From Tritrichomonas musculus (taxonomy: Eukaryota; Parabasalia; Tritrichomonadida; Tritrichomonadidae), in the NCBI GenBank assembly GCA_039105265.1, contig JAPFFF010000015.1, positions 310,001 to 374,000 of the forward strand: a DNA stretch of 64,000 nt. Direction: 5' to 3'. Both the position numbers and the translations under genes were made by a program. Of this stretch, positions 1 through 8,875 are shown one piece after another (the stretch's first letter is position 1; the number at the start of each line of letters is the position of its first letter). The notes below the pieces were generated by a model. The model worked only from the letters and a program-made list of their open reading frames with translations. It did no database searches and was not told where the DNA came from.

Positions 1-492
1 GTCTTTTCTAAATATTGATACTGGGAATCAGACGATTTTTTTTCAAAAATTTTACATTGTACAATGCAAGCTAAAAATAATTTTTATCTATTTTACTTTT
101 TAAGCTAATTATACAATAGCATGATATATAAAATAATGAAATCCAATTCATTTCTTGGGAATAAAAAAAATAACTAAGTGTAATAAATAAATAAGTTATA
201 ACTGACAATAAAGTACGAATAATTTGATTCAGAATTTTCAATGATGTTTCAAATTTTTTTCAATTCCTTAAACGTATGCGAATTGCAATATTACCTATAT
301 ATTTCCCATTTTATAGGATATATTTAATCTTAAAGGAAAAAAATAAGAAGTTTTATTTTTTTATATTTATTTCAATTTCTTGAACTTACAAAAACTTTTT
401 CACTCAAACTAAAATTTCTTTACAATAGAAAGTTTTTAAAACATTAAAACGATCAAATAAAATTCAAAAGGTTCAGCAGTTTTCCCAACATA
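1..492. other. Intergenic, no gene seen
   Basis: AT-rich sequence upstream of the zinc-finger gene with homopolymer A and T runs and no ORF of note. The last 100 bases contain several TTCAAA/TTCAG-like motifs that could include the initiator of the next gene, but none stands out. Confidence 0.5.
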
Positions 493-2961
493 ATGTCTAA
501 AATCAATCAACCAAACAGGAAAAATTCCACATCAAGCAAGGCATTTTCATTGGGAAATAGAGGAATTGAATCCATTTTTAATGAATTATGGAATCCAGAT
601 GATTCAAAAGTTGTTTTTTTTTTTCCAGATTGTAATTTTCCAACGTATTTTTTTTTAACAGAAAGCCCAAATCTCCAAAAAGTTCTCCATGATTTTTCTT
701 CTTCACCTATAATTTCAATTGGCTTTTTGTCATCTAACGATTTAATCAGTTTTATAATTTTATGTTGCCATCAAGGTGTAGCAACTATTAATGCATCAAT
801 TAATATCAGCCATTTTTTAAAGAGCATTTCTTCGTCGACAATCATTTCAACAAATTCAGATAGAAATCTTGAAAATTTAAATAACTTTTACAGAATTAAA
901 ATTAATGCCAAAGAAATCGATTCGATTGATGACTACATCAACTATATTCAATCTGATAAACTTGGACCTAACTCTAAACAAATCTTAAATCATGAAGTAT
1001 CAGGGCAGAAACAAAGTTATACAATACTTGATGTTCTTTCTATATGCTATAGAACTGTGTCCGCTTATCATTATTTTACAACTCTTTGCGATAAAGATAA
1101 AACAGCACCTTTACCAATGGTTCATCCTTTGAAATCAGTTCAGCAGAACGAACAAGTTAAGACCATGCCACTAAAATTAATTCCAGCAACTTCTTCGACA
1201 TCACCACCATCACATTCGCAAATTAATGAAGTTCCCAAAAATAACTCAAATATTAATAAAAACAATAATAATATTCAGAATGCAAGCACAAATATAACTT
1301 CCACTCAACAAAAAAATACTAACAAAGGAACAATTTACATTACATCTTTAATTCCAAATTTAAATACTAATAGACCACAAAGCCCTCCAGTTTTACCAAA
1401 AAACCTGGTTCCAAGTCAAGCCACAGTTCAATCCAGAGCACAGAGTCCTCCCCAGGCTTTATGGCAATCACAAGTTCCATTTCCTCATAGTCAATCTACA
1501 TCACCAATGAATTCAAATATATCAGCCATGGAGATGACCAAATACTTCCAACAACATAAAGAAAAAAACGCATATGAAGCTCAACAACAAAATATTCAGC
1601 AAACTAATTCTACAAATTCATCCCAAAGCAAATATCAACAAAGATCAAAGCAATCAAACAATCAAATACAACAGATACAGCAAAGTTCATCAACTCCTTC
1701 TCCACAGAAAAATCAATCGAAATCACCGCCAGCACAATTCAATCCTCAACAGATTGTTGGAGGCGAAAATCGTGTTAAACAAAGACAACAGCACGTAGGA
1801 AGCCCACCAACACAAAATTTATATCCTAATTACATTCGAAATGGTTGGCATAGTTTAACATCAGATCCAAGTTTTTCTGACAGCACAACAACGCCAGGTT
1901 CAGGGAACTCAGCACCAGAAGCCTCACCCGAATTGACAGAACAAACTCCAATAGAACAAGAAATCATTGCTATAGTACCAAATAAGCTTCAACAAAACAA
2001 TCAGCAAAAAACAAAACAAAATCAGCAAAAACAACAAAGACAGCAAAGACAACAGAAGCAACAACAGCAACAAAATCAACAACAACAAACATATCAGCAA
2101 AAACAACAACAGAATAATAAAAATGATGGAAATAGTACAGCTACAGATTGGAAACCAATTCCAAAATCAAAATCACCACCAAATGCGCCAATTCTTCTTA
2201 GTCCAGATCTGATTCAAAAGCAACAAGCAAAATCACCTCCACCTGATCAAAGAGTAAAATGTCCACTTTGCCCATTGGTATTTGAAAAAGAGAGTCTTAC
2301 ATTAAATCATTTCGTCACTCAGCATCGCTTCTTGAAAGAATTTGACAAGCAATTCAGATATACAAAAGATGGGCTGACTTGCCTTGTATGCCATAAAACA
2401 ATGAAATGCTATGATTTTGTCATTTATCATGCGGTTTTCTTTCATTATCAATTATTTGAATCATTGATTTTGAAAATCGACGATTCTGAATCTATTAAAA
2501 AGTTTCTTCAACTTTTCAAAAATAAAATTCCAGTAATTTCGAATCATCGGAAAAGAGATGCTCCTGATATAGAAAATCAGGTGCAAGATACGAGATCTTT
2601 GAGAAATGCGGCTGTACAAACTGATACCCCTGAAGACCTTTTTGATGATAGTTATTGCAATTTTATTGCTTCTTCTATTAATACTAAAGGTATTGCAACA
2701 GAAAAAATTGAGCTGAGTAAAATTGAGCCAATTGAAATTGAAATGATTCAGGAAAATCTTGAATTATTTGAAGTACCTGTCGATGCTCATTTTTGGAAAC
2801 AGTTAGACATGCTTGAAGCATTAATGAAGGGAACAGATAAAGCAACTTTCGATGACGACCATTTTTTCTGCAAGATTTGCAATGTGAAGTGCAAATCAAA
2901 TGCAACACTTTTGCAGCATTGTTTTGAACAACATAGAGATTTGTTAGATTCATTCGATTAA
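493..2961 (+). CDS. C2H2-type zinc-finger protein with Gln-rich middle
   Basis: An 822-aa protein starting at an ATG. Three C2H2-like fingers are visible near the C-terminus: Cys590/Cys593 with His606/His611, Cys630/Cys633 with His646/His651, and Cys793/Cys796 with His809/His814. All have a four-residue spacer between the histidines, and the third sits at the extreme C-terminus. Residues about 210-580 are low complexity, rich in Gln, Ser, Pro and Asn, with recurring Ser-Pro-Pro motifs and a Gln-Lys tract encoded around 2030-2120. Residues 1-200 look globular but I do not recognise a domain. A nucleic-acid or protein-binding role is inferred from the fingers only. The orthologous family is not identified. 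Confidence 0.8.
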   Translation: MSKINQPNRKNSTSSKAFSLGNRGIESIFNELWNPDDSKVVFFFPDCNFPTYFFLTESPNLQKVLHDFSSSPIISIGFLSSNDLISFIILCCHQGVATINASINISHFLKSISSSTIISTNSDRNLENLNNFYRIKINAKEIDSIDDYINYIQSDKLGPNSKQILNHEVSGQKQSYTILDVLSICYRTVSAYHYFTTLCDKDKTAPLPMVHPLKSVQQNEQVKTMPLKLIPATSSTSPPSHSQINEVPKNNSNINKNNNNIQNASTNITSTQQKNTNKGTIYITSLIPNLNTNRPQSPPVLPKNLVPSQATVQSRAQSPPQALWQSQVPFPHSQSTSPMNSNISAMEMTKYFQQHKEKNAYEAQQQNIQQTNSTNSSQSKYQQRSKQSNNQIQQIQQSSSTPSPQKNQSKSPPAQFNPQQIVGGENRVKQRQQHVGSPPTQNLYPNYIRNGWHSLTSDPSFSDSTTTPGSGNSAPEASPELTEQTPIEQEIIAIVPNKLQQNNQQKTKQNQQKQQRQQRQQKQQQQQNQQQQTYQQKQQQNNKNDGNSTATDWKPIPKSKSPPNAPILLSPDLIQKQQAKSPPPDQRVKCPLCPLVFEKESLTLNHFVTQHRFLKEFDKQFRYTKDGLTCLVCHKTMKCYDFVIYHAVFFHYQLFESLILKIDDSESIKKFLQLFKNKIPVISNHRKRDAPDIENQVQDTRSLRNAAVQTDTPEDLFDDSYCNFIASSINTKGIATEKIELSKIEPIEIEMIQENLELFEVPVDAHFWKQLDMLEALMKGTDKATFDDDHFFCKICNVKCKSNATLLQHCFEQHRDLLDSFD

Positions 2962-3098
2962 ATATTATTGTTATTGTTGTTTATTTTTTTATATTTATTT
3001 TTTTATCAATTAAAATAACGAATATTACTTACAAACAAAAATTGCCCAAAAAGTGACAGTATTTGGTAAATTACAAATTCTTTTATAATTTTTTTTGA

Positions 3099-3668
3099 AT
3101 GTATCAAGATACATGCTTAGTATATATCACATTACACATATCGGCTGAAAACACCAAAAGAATCGCAATTGATAATGTTCCAGCTGAAATAACAAGTGAA
3201 CAATTTTTGGAAAAAATAGCTCCAATTATTTTTGAAAATACACCAAAAAATAATCACCGTGATCAAAATTTCCTTAATCATTCAAACTTTAATTACTGTT
3301 TAAAAGTTGGTGACAAGATTTTAGAAGATACTGATATAATTGAGGCTAGCGAAGTTGATGTTATTGAACGGCCTGAAGAAATTACTAATATTGCAAACAT
3401 TTGCCTTTTTTTATCCCTTCTTCTAATGTTTGTTGCACCAGCAGTTCATTTTTACTATTTTAGAAATTATTTCATAACTTTTCATTTGTTTATATTAGGA
3501 GCTTTTATATACGGATTTTTTGTTAAGATTTTCCCAGAAAAGAAAAATTATAACAGTTTAGGTTTAAAGTTTAAACCAAAGAAAAATAGTATATTTGAAG
3601 CACTTATAATATTAATCAAATCATTTAATCCTAAATTCCGGCTTGAAGATGTACTTCTTGATCAATAA
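3099..3668 (+). CDS. Small two-TM membrane protein, possible ubiquitin-like N-terminus
   Basis: A 189-aa protein starting at an ATG 137 bases after the zinc-finger gene, on the same strand. Two hydrophobic segments are clear, about residues 97-120 and 124-146, separated by a short polar turn. The N-terminal ~90 residues alternate beta-like and helical stretches and end in a motif reading roughly leader-strand, GDKILED, then a short strand, which resembles the end of a ubiquitin-like fold (compare the UBL-plus-TM layout of HERP or TMUB proteins). The C-terminal ~40 residues are basic and amphipathic. The ubiquitin-like assignment is inference; the two-TM topology is what the sequence shows. 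It would probably sit in the ER or another endomembrane. Confidence 0.6.
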   Translation: MYQDTCLVYITLHISAENTKRIAIDNVPAEITSEQFLEKIAPIIFENTPKNNHRDQNFLNHSNFNYCLKVGDKILEDTDIIEASEVDVIERPEEITNIANICLFLSLLLMFVAPAVHFYYFRNYFITFHLFILGAFIYGFFVKIFPEKKNYNSLGLKFKPKKNSIFEALIILIKSFNPKFRLEDVLLDQ

Positions 3669-3814
3669 TTGTTAACATTTTATTTTATATATTATATAAA
3701 AATAGTGTTTTATTTGTAATCTATTTTTCCCATATATCTGAAAAAGAAAAGTCAAATCAGTAAATATTCTTAAAATAATACCACTTTAAAAAAAGAATTC
3801 TAATAAATAGGCAC

Positions 3815-3823
3815 AAAAAAAAA
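3815..3823 (-). terminator. Pol III oligo-T terminator of tRNA-Lys
   Basis: Nine consecutive A on the + strand, i.e. nine T on the tRNA strand, start immediately after the discriminator base. This is the normal RNA polymerase III stop signal. Confidence 0.85.
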
Positions 3824-3897
3824 TGCCTCCGACGGGACTCGAACCCGCGACACTCGGATTAAAAGTCCGATGCTCTAGCCGACTGAGCTACGAAGGC
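3824..3897 (-). tRNA. tRNA-Lys (UUU)
   Basis: Read on the minus strand this folds as a complete cloverleaf. The acceptor stem pairs GCCTTCG with CGGAGGC, with one G-U. The D arm is GCTC/GAGC, the anticodon arm is TCGGA-CTTTTAA-TCCGA with anticodon TTT, and the T arm GCGGG/CCCGT carries loop TTCGAGT. Box A- and box B-like sequences (TAGCTCAGTCGG, GGTTCGAGTCC) are intact, there is no intron, and CCA is not encoded. It is followed directly by an oligo-T terminator. Confidence 0.97.
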
Positions 3898-4183
3898 TTC
3901 TTATTGTCTCAAATAAAGATGATTTAAAAGGATATATTATTATAACATTTATAAAGCAGGGAAATGTATATCCAATAAAAATCCCAACAAATAATTCTAT
4001 ATTAATTAAACAAGTTAAACTACAAAATCATATAATATTAATTGAAACCATATTGATTCGATGTTGAGAGATCTAAAAACGAAAAGCAATAAAAAAGTTT
4101 TGATAACATTTTTTATAGATACAACAAAAGGCAAGCATTTTAGCTATGAGAGAAAAAAAATTAATATATAATTATAATGATGC

Positions 4184-5272
4184 CTACGCATTATCATCTA
4201 CAATTAATTGTCCGCGCTTATCAATTTTATTTTCATTCTTTAACTTATTAAAGCAATCTACACAACATGGCTTATTTCGTATATTAGAAAATTTCTTTGA
4301 TAAGACACTTGAGTGACAGAATTGGCATTTAAGACAAGAAGAGTGCCAGAGAGATCCGCAAGCATGAACTCCTTGTTCTTTGACAGGGAGACCGCAGCCT
4401 GCACACCTTGAACGGTCTTGTGCTGAACAAGTTCTGCATTTTAAAATGCCAGCATAGAAAACGCATGTATTTGGTTTCAAAAGCTGTTTGCAAACGGAAC
4501 AAATGAAATGTTCTGTATGCCAAAAAATATTTTCCATTCTAGCTCCAGCATCAAATATAGGCTTATTACAACTAGCACATATCTTTTTATTAGCTGAGTC
4601 AAAACAATCTTTGCAAACAAGCTGTTGATGAACGTTATCACTGTCGTCATCTGTAAATTCGTATACACAGCAAGATTTCGCATGAAGCTGGCTTGGACAA
4701 TAAGTACATTTAAAGCAATCTGGATAATGAACAAAATATTTTTTCCCTCTGAAAAAGAATTCGCGGTGCTCATGTGTTGGTAAAATAACTTTTTTACATG
4801 TGAGACATTTTGGAAAGTTGTCTTGAAGTTCATTAAAGCAATTTCTGCAGTAAGGAAAGCCATAAATTGTTAGAAACATTTCTAAAGTTGAATCACTATC
4901 TCCACATCTAATACAGGTAAAGCATTTTGAATGAAAACTTCTTCCAATAGCTTGAACAGATTTCTTGGGATCAATAAGCTTGCAACATTTAGCACATCTT
5001 TCACAAAAACATTGTTGATAACATTCTTGATGTAGAACTAGATCATCTTTTAGTACACATTGTTGATTTTGAAATTGTTGTCGACATAAGCTGCATCTAA
5101 AACATTCTGGGTGCCAATCATGCCCTGCAAATTGAAGTCTTGATTTATCAATTTTTGTTTCACAGCCTGGGCATATTCCAGGGGCTGTATTTGGTATATG
5201 CCATAAACGGCGAGGTGGATCATAAGGTTCTATTTTGACGACGTTTGCGAGTGGAAGAAGATCATTCGACAT
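4184..5272 (-). CDS. Five-LIM-domain protein
   Basis: A 362-aa protein starting at an ATG, made almost entirely of five tandem LIM zinc-binding modules (double zinc fingers of Cys/His). They lie at about residues 34-84, 93-145, 156-223, 232-283 and 290-340, and each opens with Cys-x2-Cys and contains the central His-x2-Cys/Phe-x-Cys-x2-Cys core. Domain 3 has an enlarged inter-finger loop. No kinase, LD motif or other domain is present. LIM-only proteins of this type (PINCH, FHL, paxillin C-terminus) are adaptors, often at actin-based structures, so an adaptor role here is likely. Exact orthology is not assigned. It is convergent with the tRNA and divergent from the importin gene (286-bp gap). 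Confidence 0.92.
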   Translation of the reverse strand: MSNDLLPLANVVKIEPYDPPRRLWHIPNTAPGICPGCETKIDKSRLQFAGHDWHPECFRCSLCRQQFQNQQCVLKDDLVLHQECYQQCFCERCAKCCKLIDPKKSVQAIGRSFHSKCFTCIRCGDSDSTLEMFLTIYGFPYCRNCFNELQDNFPKCLTCKKVILPTHEHREFFFRGKKYFVHYPDCFKCTYCPSQLHAKSCCVYEFTDDDSDNVHQQLVCKDCFDSANKKICASCNKPIFDAGARMENIFWHTEHFICSVCKQLLKPNTCVFYAGILKCRTCSAQDRSRCAGCGLPVKEQGVHACGSLWHSSCLKCQFCHSSVLSKKFSNIRNKPCCVDCFNKLKNENKIDKRGQLIVDDNA

Positions 5273-5547
5273 TAGTAATTTCTTTAAACGAATAATTGAA
5301 TTAAAATAAATTCAAATTTTCCAGAAAAATATTTCGTTTTTATAATCATTTTTAAAAAATTTAAATTTGATTTATTCCTAAAAATGCATTTAAGAAGTTA
5401 TATTAGTATAAAATAATTAAAAATAAATCGATTAAGCCATAGATATTTAATGATATAATAGGAATTAATCCCATAAAAAAATTTAACCAAAAATTAACCA
5501 AGTCGATAAAAATGATTTTGTTAATGGTCGAATAAAATTTTGAGAAA

Positions 5548-5553
5548 TCATTA
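5548..5553 (+). promoter_or_regulatory. Initiator-like TCATTA element of the importin gene
   Basis: TCATTA matches the trichomonad initiator pattern TCA-pyrimidine-T/A, in which transcription starts at the A. That would give a 9-nt leader before the ATG at 5559. The match is short and the background is AT-rich, so this is a suggestion supported mainly by position. Confidence 0.45.
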
Positions 5554-5558
5554 TTAAA

Positions 5559-8500
5559 ATGAGTCAAGAAGAGCACCTAATTCAATTATTTAATGAATTA
5601 TCAAATCAATCATCGCAGAACATTGGTGTCGTCACAAATGAAATTCAAGAATTTATGAAAAATCAAGATTCAATTTTTTTATTATATCAAATTTCCTCAA
5701 CAAATGATAACCCTACGATTCGTCGTTGTTCTATGATTTTTATGAGGCAATATTTAAAACCAATTTCTGATAACGTTGATAAAATTGAAAGTGATAAATT
5801 AACCTATTTAATTCCATTAAAAGAAAAGCTTTTGAATATGCTAGTTAATGAGCCAATTCCACAGTTAAAAAATTCAATATGTGATATAATTGAAGTTTAT
5901 GCAGTTATAATAATTTCTATTTCAACTTGGCCAGAACTTTATCAATTTGCAATAAATATACTTCAGGATTCAAACCAGCATCTTCTTGCTCTTTATTTGA
6001 TGTATTGTATATATCCAGTGTATACATTAAACATGAGTGAAGAAGATGAAAATATATTTTTCTTTCCATATTCAACGCTTGCTGTTAGTTCATTAATGTC
6101 AGAAAATGATGAAGTCCGAATCCAAGCTATTGATTGCGTTTCAAGTATTATTTGGGAAATTAAATCAGATGATGATGTTTTACAATTCCCTAATTTAATG
6201 GAAATATTAAAAACTGCTTCAGAAAGAGCAGTTCTCCAATATTCAAATGGAATTGAATGTGCAAAGCTTTTTAGTTCATTATTTGAAACAGTTTTCTATG
6301 ATAGATTTACACAATATAATCAATATCTACCAGCTTTTTGTGAATTCGCATTGAATGTTATGCAAAATCCAGGAATATCACTTGATATTAAGATCAAATG
6401 CCATCAAATTCTAAATGAAGGCCCGCGTGTTATTCCAGAATATTTTACAGAAAAATTAAATTTATATCTTAGCGCTACACTTGAACTTTCAGTAAATGTC
6501 TGCGAATTTGATAGAGAAATGCCAGATTATCAATTCTGTCATGCTTTTCTTTGCTCTCTTTCATCCAATTTATCAGATGATGATAATGAAAATTTCTATG
6601 GAACTTTTATCCAATATGTAAATAGTCTTTTCCAAAAAAGCACGCCTGCATCCATTCAAGTTGCTCTCTTTTCTTTATCATGCATCGTCCAGGCTTGTTC
6701 TGACTCAATACTTGAAGAACCTGATTTAATTGTTGAAATAATGATGAAAGGAATTCAATCTGAAGATCTATTTATTATTGATGCATCTAATGATCTTCTT
6801 TTATCTCTTATAGAAAATGTATCTGCTTGCTTGTCAAATAATCTAGATGATATAGTTAAAGTTTATGCAACAAAACTTAACGATTTACAATTTCTTCAAA
6901 CATTAAGTTCATTACTTGCATATTCAGATCATCCGCCATCAGATTTACATCCATTAATTAACATTCTCCTTCAGTTGCTATCTTCACAGAATAATTCAAT
7001 AAACAGCTTTAAATCAGACATTGTTCAATGTATAAAAAACAGTATTTCGCACGCTAGCGTTGATGAAAGCTTGTATCAAATGATTGCGCCACATCTGATC
7101 GCTCTTATTAATCAAGACCCAACTTTAATAAATGATGTATTTGATTGTTTTGGTTCATTACTAGTTATTTCACCTTCTTCTATCATGAATGATGTCCAAA
7201 CAATCATGCAAATTGTTTTTGCAAATGGAACCCAAAATCAAGGATGTGCTAATACACTTTTAGCTTTTATTGAAAATCTTCCTATTTCAATGGCTCCATT
7301 TATAGATAGCACCATTCAGTTTTGCTCATCAATTTTGTCAAAAGATGTAAACGAGTTTATTTCAAATAATGACATTTTTGAAATTAATGAAGATGGAGAT
7401 TTTGACGAAAGATTAGCTAAATTGGCTAATTCACGTTGCCCAGCAATTAAAATGATGTCTTATTTGATGCCTAATGAAACATATGTAGAATATGCAGTTT
7501 CAATGCTAAAAAGCATTTTAAAACGCGAACAATTTGACTCTGCAACTTCGATTGTTAATTCAGCACAGTCATTGTTTCAATCGAAAATCGATCCATCAAA
7601 ACTTTTATCAACATTATTTTATCAATTATATAATCAAGAAGATTCTATGATAGCGGCTGAAATGATTAGTGCTATAGACGCTCTAATTTCAGCTTATCCA
7701 TCACGTTACATAGCTGAAAATGCAAAAGAAATTTCACAATTAATATTGAAAACTATGAACGAAGACATTTTTTGTTTCTTAACCCAAGAATCAAAGCAAT
7801 CTGTTGAAGAAAAAATAATGCAGCCACTTTTTATGTTGTTAAACCATTTTATTGAAGCACTTGGACCAAATTTTGTCGAATTACTTCCAATATTTCAAGA
7901 AAAGCTTTGTGGTTTGTCTAAAGGCAAAAGTCGAAATCTTCGTGGTTACGCAACTGAAATGCTTGCTCAAGTAGCTGTCACACTTCAATCACTCGATATC
8001 CTTCAAGTATCTCTTTCGTCTATAATGTTAAATATTAAATTAAAACATGTTTATTTGAGAATCAATATTTTCAATGCGTTTAGAATAGTTTTGCGAAATA
8101 TGGAACTATGGAAAGAGCATGAACATTTGCTTGCAATAATAAATCAAATTCAAAATTCTGCACGTGAAGTTTTACTTCCTATTTTAAGTTCGGTAGTTTG
8201 TGGAAATTCTGAATCAAAGGAACTTTTTGAATCAGCTGCGGCTCTTTGGGCAAGATGCGTTATTGCTTTTAATTGGAGTGAATTATCACCAAAAGATGCT
8301 GCTTCTGTGTTTTCTAAAGTAGATAGTCTTTTTGATAATGATGATGGGAAATCTGTTGATTTGGCTGAGCTATTGTTTTTGTATTCAAATGACCAAAATT
8401 CTTGGAATTTTGTATCGCCATTTGCAGTGAAAATAGCAATAAGAATATTTATACAAAGTGAATGGAACTTCCAAAGAACACCCAAAGCGATTTTGGAATT

Positions 8501-8606
8501 TGCGAAGAATATTCTCGTTAATAATGAAGATACTGCAAAATTAATTTTGATAAACGTTGGATTCAATGAAAGGAAGCAAAAAATAATTACAGACAGGTTA
8601 AATTAA
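5559..8606 (+). CDS. Importin-beta family karyopherin (importin-4/5-like)
   Basis: A 1,015-aa, all-helical protein starting at an ATG. The first ~110 residues have the organisation of the importin-beta N-terminal region, with an acidic N-terminus and a helix around residues 51-70 (NPTIRRCSMIFMRQYL) like the Arg-rich helix of importin-5. HEAT-like helical pairs continue to the C-terminus, and the stretch around residues 772-805 (ELLPIFQEKL, then RNLRGYATEMLAQ) fits importin-4/5-type receptors. The length is close to the ~1,050-1,100 aa usual for them. Expected role: carrying cargo such as ribosomal proteins or histones through the nuclear pore, released by Ran-GTP. The subfamily (IPO4, IPO5 or other) is uncertain because the protein is divergent. 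Confidence 0.8.
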   Translation: MSQEEHLIQLFNELSNQSSQNIGVVTNEIQEFMKNQDSIFLLYQISSTNDNPTIRRCSMIFMRQYLKPISDNVDKIESDKLTYLIPLKEKLLNMLVNEPIPQLKNSICDIIEVYAVIIISISTWPELYQFAINILQDSNQHLLALYLMYCIYPVYTLNMSEEDENIFFFPYSTLAVSSLMSENDEVRIQAIDCVSSIIWEIKSDDDVLQFPNLMEILKTASERAVLQYSNGIECAKLFSSLFETVFYDRFTQYNQYLPAFCEFALNVMQNPGISLDIKIKCHQILNEGPRVIPEYFTEKLNLYLSATLELSVNVCEFDREMPDYQFCHAFLCSLSSNLSDDDNENFYGTFIQYVNSLFQKSTPASIQVALFSLSCIVQACSDSILEEPDLIVEIMMKGIQSEDLFIIDASNDLLLSLIENVSACLSNNLDDIVKVYATKLNDLQFLQTLSSLLAYSDHPPSDLHPLINILLQLLSSQNNSINSFKSDIVQCIKNSISHASVDESLYQMIAPHLIALINQDPTLINDVFDCFGSLLVISPSSIMNDVQTIMQIVFANGTQNQGCANTLLAFIENLPISMAPFIDSTIQFCSSILSKDVNEFISNNDIFEINEDGDFDERLAKLANSRCPAIKMMSYLMPNETYVEYAVSMLKSILKREQFDSATSIVNSAQSLFQSKIDPSKLLSTLFYQLYNQEDSMIAAEMISAIDALISAYPSRYIAENAKEISQLILKTMNEDIFCFLTQESKQSVEEKIMQPLFMLLNHFIEALGPNFVELLPIFQEKLCGLSKGKSRNLRGYATEMLAQVAVTLQSLDILQVSLSSIMLNIKLKHVYLRINIFNAFRIVLRNMELWKEHEHLLAIINQIQNSAREVLLPILSSVVCGNSESKELFESAAALWARCVIAFNWSELSPKDAASVFSKVDSLFDNDDGKSVDLAELLFLYSNDQNSWNFVSPFAVKIAIRIFIQSEWNFQRTPKAILEFAKNILVNNEDTAKLILINVGFNERKQKIITDRLN

Positions 8607-8875
8607 TTGATATTTTTGAATTTTTATTGTCTTATAAATAAATATTTTTTGAATCAAAATTTAATGTATTGAAATATTTTCTTAAATCTCATATAATTTC
8701 TCTAATTGCGAATTTTTTTTTTTTTTTTTATAAACCTTATTCAAAAGTCATGCATACATGTAAGCCAATGATTTTAAATGTGTCTTGATTCAAAGAGTAA
8801 AATAATATTTTATGACAAACGATTTAACATAATTATTTTTTTTTTTCAAACAATTAAAATAAATACAAGAGGTTT

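Noticed and set aside
1924-2109. Minus-strand Leu-rich ORF
   Set aside because: It is the antisense shadow of the CAA/CAG Gln tract of the zinc-finger gene.
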